In this document: one piece after another, positions 14,081 through 22,307 of the stretch
Numbering within the stretch: position 1 is the stretch's first letter
How the letters are laid out: every line of letters starts with the position of its first letter
NCBI RefSeq assembly: GCF_013373865.1
Contig: NC_050475.1
Coordinates: 16,786,358-16,850,357, forward strand
Direction of reading: 5' to 3'
Length of the DNA stretch: 64,000 nt
DNA from: Monomorium pharaonis
Taxonomy: Eukaryota > Arthropoda > Insecta > Hymenoptera > Formicidae
The notes under the pieces: generated by a model
Told to the model about the DNA's origin: nothing
What the model saw: the letters and a program-made list of their open reading frames with translations, nothing else
Databases searched by the model: none
Program-made: the position numbers and the translations under genes

Positions 14081-14347
14081 TGTAGGATATTGTAGAATAT
14101 GAATGTGGTTCGAGGGAATACGGAATGCTCTAAACTACACACATTGTACAAGAAACTGCGAATTTATTATATCGTAAATACAGCACCTCTCTGGGTGACG
14201 ATCGGACACGTACTGTCTTCCCGCCGCTTCTTCATCTACCGTCTCTCTCTTACGCCCGCCCCTTGTCTAGCCTCGAATCTAGGCTCGCTCGCTACGACGC
14301 GACGCCTTCCAAGGGCGCATGATTCAAAATAATATTATTGCCTTACA
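14081..14347 (-). repeat. 3' LTR of the Gypsy element
   Basis: This 267-bp repeat matches the copy at 19085-19351 except at 14212 (A here, G at 19216). On the minus strand it begins TGTAAGG and ends CCTACA. On that strand it contains an AATAAA at 14163-14168, a plausible polyadenylation signal, and a GC-box-like GGGGCGGGC upstream. The 77-residue open frame on the plus strand of each LTR runs antisense to the element and is not a gene. Confidence 0.97.
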
Positions 14348-14353
14348 ACTCGG

Positions 14354-14361
14354 CCTTTCCT
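14354..14361 (-). promoter_or_regulatory. candidate polypurine tract
   Basis: On the minus strand an AGGAAAGG purine run lies 6 bases inside the 3' LTR boundary, where a Gypsy element primes plus-strand DNA synthesis. The run is short and separated from the LTR by CCGAGT, so it is only a weak candidate. Confidence 0.4.
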
Positions 14362-14498
14362 GATCACCTGTCCGGCCTCGGACACAGTTAAAAATAGAAC
14401 AAAATAAAATATAACGAAGGATTACAATTTCTGAACTTATTACTACCTTATAATCTAACAAGATTCTAACTACTATATGCGCAATTATCGCCTTTTGG

Positions 14499-17400
14499 TT
14501 AAGTTTGCCAGGGTCTGATATTGTTAGCTTCCCATGTTCCTTCATAGGGACGTCGCGATGACTGAGAATTTTCTACGTCCCTAACAATATATCTATCATT
14601 TCTAAGGACCTTGGTTATTTCATAGGGTCCCTTAAATTCGGGGATGAGTTTCCTCGACACTCCGGGAGTATTATCGAAATTTCTTATCCCTACGTGATCA
14701 CCTTCTTTGTACCGGCGCGGTTCCTTTCTGCTCCGATCAAAATAACGCTGGTTGTACTCTTGACTTCTTAGAATATTTTTTTCGGCCTTGTCGCGTATCA
14801 TTTCGAGATCACGATCAGGAGTAATCTCCTCCTCTAGACTTTCTTTGATCCTATCGATACTTTCGCCGCGTTGGTTTACTCCAAATAATAAGCGACTTGG
14901 GGTATCACCCGTGGACTTATTTATCGTGTTATTTATTGCGAATTCTGCTTCTGTCAAAACCTTATACCAAAATTTTCCGACGGAATTATCGACTGTTTTA
15001 GCAAGAAGGGGACCTAACACTCGGTTGACGCGCTCTACCTGCCCGTTCGCTTTCGGAGAGCCCGTAGCTATTAACACGTGTCGAACGTTATTTTTCTCGA
15101 GAAATTCTTCGAACTCATCCGAAGTAAAGCTAGTTCCTCTGTCGGATACTATAGTGTGAGGTCGGCTGTAATTTGCAAAGTGCTGTTTCAAACACTCAAT
15201 TGACTCTTTGGAAGCCGTAGTCTTTGTCGCATACAACTTTGTATATTTTGTAAAGGCATCAATAACCACTAGGATATGTTGTTTCACTAAATGTTTTTTA
15301 TCTTTAATTCCTAAATGGTCAATGTGGAATGTTTGAAACGGTAAGTTACCCTTAGGTATACAATGTAAAAATCCCTCTGATTTGCCTGCACCTGGAGAGA
15401 ACGCAATACACTTAAGACAATTGTTAATATAATCTTTAATTTTAGTACGCATCTGTGGAAACCAATAAGTTTGATCGATAGCGCAATATGTTTTTTCCGG
15501 ACCAAAATGGCCTAATTCGTCATGATATTTTTGGAGTATATGTCTTTCCATTTTATCCGATACATAAAATCTTAAATCGTTGTTTTTCTTTCTATAGACT
15601 AATCCGTTTCGCATCTCATATTGTTTGTCCTGAATTTTCTCGAGTTTTTCGCGCAACTTTCGAATTTTGGGATCGCGATTCTGACCTAACGCTAGTTCCC
15701 ACTCGAGCGGATTAGCTTCAACTACAAGAATGCTCGTGGCCCGACTGAGGGCATCTACATGTTTCATTTTAGTACCGATTCTGTGTTCTAGAACATAATC
15801 ATATTGCATAAGTTCAATAGCCCAACGTTCGATTCGCGGATTTACATCCCTTTTTTCCAGGGTCATTTTTAATGAAGCGCAGTCAGTTACAATCTTAAAT
15901 TTAAGACCGTGTAAATAAATACGAAAACGACGTAAGGCATAGATGACCGCAAGCGTCTCCAGCTCGAAGCTGTGGTAACGGCTTTCGGTGTCGGTCGTTC
16001 TTTTTGAGAAATACATAACAGGGTGAAATTTCGCGTCTTTTTTCTTTTGCATGAGTGCGGCACCGAAACCGTGTGAGCTGGCGTCTGTGTGGAGTTCCGT
16101 CTCGTCATGAGGACTGTATATACTAAGTACAGGTGCCTCTAGCAATTTCTTTTTTAACATCTGGAATGCTTTAAGTTGTTCTTCTCCGAATTTAAATTCA
16201 ATGTTTTTACGGAGTAGTTCGTAAAGTGGTTTCGCGATAACGGAAAAGCCCTCAATAAATTTTCGGAAATATGAAGCCATTCCAAGGAAACATTGTAGGC
16301 TTCTCACGTTTTGTGGAACCGGATAATTTTCTATCGTCTCGACTCCTGACCTATTTGGCTGAATTCCGTTTTCAGAGATGCGATAACCCAAAAAATCGAT
16401 TTCAGTGTATAAAAACTTACATTTGTCGATTCGGAGCTCCAACAGATTTTCGACCAGACAATTAAATAATCGCTTTAATACCGTAAAATGATGTTGTAAA
16501 GTGGATGTCGCAACCAGTATGTCATCCATATACACGACGATGTCTCCTGACTTAATGAGCTCTGCTAATGCTTCGTTTACGAACCTTTGAAATCTCGATG
16601 GTCCTACCTTGAGCCCGAAAGGCATTTGCCGATACTCGAATACTCCGAAGGGGGTCGTAAATGCAGTATATTTTACCGATTCGTCAGCGATTCGAATATG
16701 GAAGAAACCATCTTTTAAATCAAAACTACTGAAATATTTTTTGTCTTTTAAAATATCAATCTGATCCTCTATTAATGGAAGAGGATAATTGTCTCGACGT
16801 AAAACTTTATTTAGTACTCGATAGTCGACACAAAGTCTGCATTCGCCGTTTTTTTTCTTCACTAAAATAATGGGAGAAACATACTCTGACTGACTAGGCT
16901 GAATTATTTTTCTCTCTAGTAGTCTGTCTAATATTTTTCTTAATTCATCCTTTTCAGAAATAGACAATCGACGCGGATTGAAATGGAACGGTTTTTCATC
17001 AGTCAAACTAAGTTTTAATTCCATATCGACCTTCGGAATATTCGGCCTTGCAGGTTCAACGTACTCAGACTCAAAGAGCTCACGTAACCTTAACTGTATT
17101 TCGCATGGTATTTTGTTATTAATCTGAAGCGTATCTGAAATTATATTTCGCGGATCACTGATTTCTACGTTCAAAATTTCATTTACAGCTTGGGCTTCTA
17201 GTTTTCTTAGACCCAGACCGAATTCTTTTAGCACATCGCGTCCTAATACTATCGGGTTTGCCATAGTCGTATCCGGTACAACTAATATTATCAATTCATT
17301 TTTCGTTTCGCGATCAAGAGTAATATTCAAACGTATGTATCCGACTATATGCAACGGAGAGTGATTGATACCGAAGTAATTCTCTGAAGACTTACCAAAC

Positions 17401-18761
17401 GATTCTATAGCCTCCGCCGGAATGAGACTTTCCTTAACAAAGCTAACCTTGCTACCTGTATCCATTAACGTATTTAACCTGATTTTTTGACTAGCGTCGG
17501 AACGGCTTATTTCATAATCGACGTCTCTGAAGAATGTCGCTTCCTTCTCTGCCTCGCCGGAAATGGAGCAGACTTGGTTCTCCGCCTCGTCGACAACAGC
17601 AACCTGCTTGGATGTCGTGGCCTTCGCTGGACAGTCTTTTGATACGTGGCCCATCTCGCCACATTTAAAGCACGAGCCCTTCTCGCGTTTCGGCAGTTTG
17701 CAATCGGCAGCCAGATGACCCAATTTGTTGCAATTGTAGCAACGAGGACTCTTTAATTTTTCCTCATCGCTTTTCGCCTGCTTCTCGTCCTTGGGTAAAT
17801 CAGCTGATTTTGTGTCGTTTTTACCGGCTGATCGTGAGTCGCGTTTCGCATTGATTTTCGTCGTTAATCGCAACGTCACCTTTTCGAAAGCTTTTAACAT
17901 ATCTTCCTTCGTGGAAAATTCTTTCAATCTCGCCAAATCTTGGAGATGGTCGCTCGGAATGCCATCGACCAAGTAGTCGACCATTTCTTCCTCGTCTATG
18001 GGAACGTCTTTTGCGAGCACAATTTTATCGTGGAAGTAGTCCGCAAAACTCTCGGATGATTTCCACTCTCTCGCCTCGAATTTTTTCCTCAGTGTTACGC
18101 GTGCCGGACGATGGTCGTACATTTTCCTGAAGCCGTCCATAACCTCATCTAGGCTCATGGCGATAGTGTTCTCAGCTTGAAACCAAATTTTTGCCTTTCC
18201 CTTCAATTTATTACTGACGAGTAATTTGGCGCGATCGTCGTCCAGACGATAAGTTTGACATAGCTGTCGGATTTGTTGCTCCCACTTCCGAAACGTACCG
18301 ACACCTCCGTCGAAGAATCCGACTAATTCCAACATGGCGTTTATGTTCTCTCTTCTGTATGCATTCTCTACGGGTGGCTGAACATCGCGTCGCAGTTGTT
18401 CGTTCTCACGTCTGGCTAAATCGAGTTCTCTTCTCAAGAGTTCATTTTCCCGCCTTTCGAACTGTAGCTGCATGTCATGGTATCGCCGGGTTAAGTTCTC
18501 GATTTCTCCGTCACTGTCTTCTGTTTCCGCGCCATCTTCATTCGCGTTGGCTTCGTTCGCAACAGTCGCCGCCACTACGTTCATCCACTCACCGCTGGGA
18601 TCGCTCTCCTCTAACCGAGCAATCAGGTCCTTCTTCTTTCCGCTGATCGGTAACTCTCGCCTCGCTAACTCGGCCCTAAGTTGAGCCACCGAAAATTTCT
18701 TCGAACTCATGTTGCTTGTTCTGTGCCGTCCTTGTGTCCTTGCACCACGCACTCGTATCAC
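14499..18761 (-). CDS. gag-pol: Gag-Pol polyprotein of the Gypsy element, with N-terminal SAP domain
   Basis: One uninterrupted 1420-residue frame. In order: a SAP-like DNA-binding motif (about 22-56, with the SGKK turn at 40-43); an acidic linker; a coiled coil rich in R, E and L (about 86-125); the retrotransposon Gag core (about 150-300); two CCHC knuckles (C341-C344-H349-C354 and C364-C367-H372-C377); an aspartic protease (DTGS 434-437); reverse transcriptase (D681, YMDD 744-747); RNase H (D893, an acidic residue near 933-935, D960, D1003); an integrase zinc finger (H1080, H1085, C1115, C1118); the integrase core with D1148, D1207 and E1243 in exact DX35E spacing; and a GPY/F module (about 1366-1396). 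There is no chromodomain and no env. The first Met gives 1420 residues. Met18 (ATG at 18708-18710), just before the SAP motif, is the likelier natural start because residues 1-17 resemble leader sequence. Gag and Pol are fused without a frameshift. The protein makes and integrates the DNA copy of the element. Confidence 0.97.
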   Translation of the reverse strand: MIRVRGARTQGRHRTSNMSSKKFSVAQLRAELARRELPISGKKKDLIARLEESDPSGEWMNVVAATVANEANANEDGAETEDSDGEIENLTRRYHDMQLQFERRENELLRRELDLARRENEQLRRDVQPPVENAYRRENINAMLELVGFFDGGVGTFRKWEQQIRQLCQTYRLDDDRAKLLVSNKLKGKAKIWFQAENTIAMSLDEVMDGFRKMYDHRPARVTLRKKFEAREWKSSESFADYFHDKIVLAKDVPIDEEEMVDYLVDGIPSDHLQDLARLKEFSTKEDMLKAFEKVTLRLTTKINAKRDSRSAGKNDTKSADLPKDEKQAKSDEEKLKSPRCYNCNKLGHLAADCKLPKREKGSCFKCGEMGHVSKDCPAKATTSKQVAVVDEAENQVCSISGEAEKEATFFRDVDYEISRSDASQKIRLNTLMDTGSKVSFVKESLIPAEAIESFGKSSENYFGINHSPLHIVGYIRLNITLDRETKNELIILVVPDTTMANPIVLGRDVLKEFGLGLRKLEAQAVNEILNVEISDPRNIISDTLQINNKIPCEIQLRLRELFESEYVEPARPNIPKVDMELKLSLTDEKPFHFNPRRLSISEKDELRKILDRLLERKIIQPSQSEYVSPIILVKKKNGECRLCVDYRVLNKVLRRDNYPLPLIEDQIDILKDKKYFSSFDLKDGFFHIRIADESVKYTAFTTPFGVFEYRQMPFGLKVGPSRFQRFVNEALAELIKSGDIVVYMDDILVATSTLQHHFTVLKRLFNCLVENLLELRIDKCKFLYTEIDFLGYRISENGIQPNRSGVETIENYPVPQNVRSLQCFLGMASYFRKFIEGFSVIAKPLYELLRKNIEFKFGEEQLKAFQMLKKKLLEAPVLSIYSPHDETELHTDASSHGFGAALMQKKKDAKFHPVMYFSKRTTDTESRYHSFELETLAVIYALRRFRIYLHGLKFKIVTDCASLKMTLEKRDVNPRIERWAIELMQYDYVLEHRIGTKMKHVDALSRATSILVVEANPLEWELALGQNRDPKIRKLREKLEKIQDKQYEMRNGLVYRKKNNDLRFYVSDKMERHILQKYHDELGHFGPEKTYCAIDQTYWFPQMRTKIKDYINNCLKCIAFSPGAGKSEGFLHCIPKGNLPFQTFHIDHLGIKDKKHLVKQHILVVIDAFTKYTKLYATKTTASKESIECLKQHFANYSRPHTIVSDRGTSFTSDEFEEFLEKNNVRHVLIATGSPKANGQVERVNRVLGPLLAKTVDNSVGKFWYKVLTEAEFAINNTINKSTGDTPSRLLFGVNQRGESIDRIKESLEEEITPDRDLEMIRDKAEKNILRSQEYNQRYFDRSRKEPRRYKEGDHVGIRNFDNTPGVSRKLIPEFKGPYEITKVLRNDRYIVRDVENSQSSRRPYEGTWEANNIRPWQT

Positions 18762-19069
18762 GACGGAATGCTATCTTCCGGACACTTTCGCGAATCGTCT
18801 CTTAATGGCGCCAAACCGATCGCGTCTCGCACACTCCTGTGCGTAGATGCTTACACGTATGTACACGTTCGCACACCGAACAACGTCACACGTCGCCTTG
18901 ACTCGCGAATCCGTTTCTCGGTCCGTCTCACGGAATCGTTTCTGTCTCTTAAAGCAGCGGCACGCTTCTTCGTGTGATCCGGCGTACCAACGAACGGAAT
19001 ATGGCCGCCGTCACTGCGTTGCGGCTGACGTAATCTTGCCGAACTTCTTCCTTGTGCGCACGTGTCCCG

Positions 19070-19082
19070 ATCCCACTTCTGA
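19070..19082 (-). promoter_or_regulatory. primer-binding site, tRNA-Leu-like
   Basis: Read on the minus strand, TCAGAAGTGGGAT starts two bases after the 5' LTR. From memory of tRNA-Leu sequences it is complementary to the tRNA 3' stem region, beginning about five bases inside the terminal CCA rather than with the usual TGG. Position next to the LTR supports a primer site. The tRNA identity is inference. Confidence 0.6.
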
Positions 19083-19084
19083 TT

Positions 19085-19351
19085 TGTAGGATATTGTAGA
19101 ATATGAATGTGGTTCGAGGGAATACGGAATGCTCTAAACTACACACATTGTACAAGAAACTGCGAATTTATTATATCGTAAATACAGCACCTCTCTGGGT
19201 GACGATCGGACACGTGCTGTCTTCCCGCCGCTTCTTCATCTACCGTCTCTCTCTTACGCCCGCCCCTTGTCTAGCCTCGAATCTAGGCTCGCTCGCTACG
19301 ACGCGACGCCTTCCAAGGGCGCATGATTCAAAATAATATTATTGCCTTACA
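19085..19351 (-). repeat. 5' LTR of the Gypsy element
   Basis: This 267-bp LTR is the promoter copy for the minus-strand element and is identical to the 3' LTR except at 19216. It carries a CACGTG E-box palindrome at 19211-19216, which the 3' copy lacks. AATAAA lies at 19167-19172 on the minus strand. Near identity of the LTRs means little time has passed since insertion. Confidence 0.97.
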
Positions 19352-19355
19352 GATG
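19352..19355. repeat. target-site duplication GATG (right copy)
   Basis: It pairs with GATG at 14077-14080, which closes the element boundary at exactly 19351. Confidence 0.85.
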
Positions 19356-22120
19356 TAAGATGTGTGTCAATTTTTAAATAAATAGCTCGTGTTACTTGAC
19401 GTTACGAAATCTCTCGAAATTAGAGCGCTGCTTTCGAAACACTTCGGGATGAAAAAGATGAAAGCTGAGACGGCGATCATTAAAAGGACGAAGCATTAAC
19501 GATACTTCGGCTCGTCCGCCCGCTTTGCTAAGAAAAGCGAGGAGACATCCTGAAGAGAAAATAGGAGAAGGAAAAGGAAGAAATGAATGAAGGAATACGG
19601 GGGGGGAGAAGCGGAAACATGGCGGAGCCACGGATGGAATTTACTGCTCGCGTCGGAAGTATTCTAAGGGGGTTGCTTCCACGCTGTTGAGTAGCGTGGA
19701 AAGTGGAAGCCGGAGCCTAGACGGGTTTATTTCAATGTCTACTTCGGGCTGTTATAGCGACACGATTTTTTACAGCGCCATATTGCCTGTCCTGAAAATT
19801 ACTTTCCATCGATAGTACAACATACGCGCATCCGACTTGTGAGCCAGTTTTCCTCTTTATCGCGTAGCGTGCACATTGTATAGATATTAATATTTTATTA
19901 TATCTATTAATTATTATTAATTATAATCTATAATTTCATCGTTTGCCGCATTATTTATCATTTATAATATGATTTATTAATTAAAAGTGCTTATAGAGAT
20001 AAAACGATTTAATATTTTGATAGTTATTCGATATATTAAATTGATGGATTGTGCAAAATTTTACTGGCTTTAAATTAATCTCTTCTTTCTGTACACAAAT
20101 GTTTTAAAGCTCACAGAACTACGAATTAAATGTTAATTACCATTGGAATCGATACCAGAGGATAAGTAAACAAATTTATTCCGAAAAGCCAAAAGGACGA
20201 ATAAAGCGTTCGAACTTCAGAATAAATTACAATATTTGAATGGCATTTCTAGTTGTGTTTTTTTTTTTCAAGTAGTGACGAAGAAAGTACTCTTATTTTA
20301 ATGAAAAAGAAAATTGGAATAGAAATTCTAAGTCAGCGTATTGAACAATTGAATGTAATTTAACGATGTCAAGGTGATAACGAAACAAAATGACGGGAAA
20401 ACGTGAGGAAATAATGCTGATCGATCTTTGCTTCAAACAAAATTTTTAACAAGACATAAAATTAGAATCATAGAAAAATCACACGGATCAATGTGATCAG
20501 AAAGGCTAGTTTATTAATGCAGATCAATATATTCTTTCTTTTTGTAACGAAAGAATGTTAGGGATACTCCCAATTATTTAATAATTTATTGTAACGATAC
20601 AATAGATTATTGCAGAGCAATAACCGTTGAAATCAGAACAATGCAGAGTGCAAAGGGACGAGCTAAAATAACCTTCTTTGCGTGAATAAAACGTCTCACT
20701 AAAGACCATTACGGGCTTAACGAGACATTTTCGTGGGACAAAAGAATTTTTTATTTAATCTCGCGCCCATATCGAGACTATTGTCAGAGGACAATTGCAT
20801 TCTTCCTTCCTTGTGAATTTTCATAGGATGCGACATTAAGCATCGACATGCCAGGCATTATTCTTTCGATCTACTTCCCCGATTTTTTCGCATTATTTCT
20901 TAAAGGCGATTGTCTTGTGATTTTATTGACAATGAAGACTCCGCTTGTTGCATTAAGTATACAATGACGTAGAAGTTAATATTACAAATTAACAATAGGA
21001 CCAATTGAAAACTTTTTATAAACGCTAATTTTTATGCCAATTGAAAAGCTGTGCAAACATGACTTTTATTTACTGGGAAATTAAAAATACAATAATCTTT
21101 TACTTATATTTAAGTTTTATTTTATTTAGTATAAATTTATTACATTGCTACATCATAGGAAACAATTGTCTTGTTTACATAAAGCATCATTTTTCTCTTC
21201 TGAAAAATGTTCCTTCTATTTCACCGTCGATTATTCCACGCGCGTTCAACGATTGTAGTTCAGTGCACATTCAAATGACGTCGAGTTTTTCTTAGTGAGG
21301 CAACGGAAAACGATTCCTTTGTATCGCTCACGGAAAAATCGCGTTCTTGCGTGGCCGATTTAGCTGGAACGTCTAATAAAGGCAGGAAGGCCGGAACAAA
21401 TCCTAGTTAATGCCTTTCTGAGGCATTATCCCTTACGGGAGACGCCAACCGCTGAACAGAACCCTTTTCTCAAGCACGCCAATTTCGGAGTAAATATTTC
21501 TTTCTTCCAATTATCTCTCCTAGAGCGCCGGTGTCGCACGTCGCGTCCTGAGTCTCCCGCGGCGGAAGGCGCCCAGTAGAATACCAGCGGCGTTCCGCCT
21601 TCAGCTTTGTATTCATTACAGACTCTCGTCAAGTCTTAACTTGAACAAATTGCTGAGTCGGGCTACTTCATGGCTCGCCATTTGCGCGCCTACGTTTCGT
21701 CTGTTCACTCACGTGTAGATGCACACGTGTATAGTAAATGTAACAAGGGAGGAGGCCGCTCCCCCCTCGTTAAACCTCGAAAATTGGCAACAGGAATTCT
21801 GTCGCTGTCATAGGACCCGCTGTTTCTCGTCCATCTTCCACACTACGTTTGGTGGAAAAGTTCTCGTCAATACCACAAAGAGCAGTTGTGTAATTGTAAA
21901 TATTCGATACGTGACAAAAATAGCTCAAAAAATAGCTGTACAAAATAAAATTTATAATTGTATTTGTTACCCATATGCTTCCAAGTAGATAATTCTACAT
22001 TTCAAAAGAAACACATCAAAATTTCCATCTGCACAAAATGTATATTTTTCAAGATTTTTAAAATTATACTTATATGTTATTAAGGAATAATTATATACTT
22101 TATTATTATTATATATGCTG
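19356..22120. other. non-coding stretch
   Basis: About 19390-19860 is GC-richer and purine-rich, with a 7-G run near 19600. About 19870-21290 is AT-rich. About 21290-21860 is mixed, with short frames on both strands. None of the open frames is recognisable and I see no splice-bounded exon. Confidence 0.45.
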
Positions 22121-22307
22121 CAATGAGAAAAAATGTTGTTAATTTGACTAAATTTTACAACTAAATTAAATTTTGTCTATTCAAGTATTTATATATTTTA
22201 ATTAACTATATAAATACTTGAAATAAAATTTGTGCATTTAAGTTAAACGCATAAATTCTTGAACTGATAAAATTTTAATTTAGTTGGAAAATTTTTTTTT
22301 CTCAGTG
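22121..22307. mobile_element. AT-rich MITE with long inverted repeats, copy 1
   Basis: A 187-bp element related along its length to 26246-26443. The ends are inverted: the left reads CAATGAGAAAAA and the right, on the minus strand, CACTGAGAAAAA. Both arms share an inner block containing CAACTAAATTAAA. The right arm has lost about 16 bases relative to copy 2. A second palindrome is nested inside, with perfect 16-bp arms at 22180-22195 and 22207-22222. It has no coding capacity. No clear target-site duplication is visible, so the superfamily is open. Confidence 0.7.

Larger units (their letters stand above)
14081..19351 (-). mobile_element. complete Ty3/Gypsy LTR retrotransposon
   Basis: A full-length 5271-bp element in minus orientation. 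It consists of a 5' LTR (19085-19351), a primer site, an untranslated leader of about 320 bp, one fused gag-pol frame, a short 3' untranslated segment with a purine run, and a 3' LTR (14081-14347). The LTRs start TG and end CA in element orientation and the insertion is flanked by GATG. The order protease, reverse transcriptase, RNase H, integrase defines Ty3/Gypsy (Metaviridae). No env-like frame follows pol: only about 150 bp separate the stop from the 3' LTR. All parts look intact, so the copy may be autonomous. The clade is uncertain. A tRNA-Leu-like primer site and fused gag-pol suggest the mdg3/micropia side of the family, but a reverse-transcriptase tree is needed. Confidence 0.97.

Noticed and set aside
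14099..14332. 77-residue open frame, repeated identically at 19103-19336
   Set aside because: It lies wholly inside each LTR, antisense to the element, and is the same only because the LTRs are the same.
14348..14498. Possible env-like gene after pol
   Set aside because: Only about 150 bases separate the pol stop from the 3' LTR, too little for any envelope gene.
14788..18684. Open frames of 60-123 residues on the plus strand across the Gypsy coding region
   Set aside because: They are antisense shadows of the gag-pol frame and show no domain.
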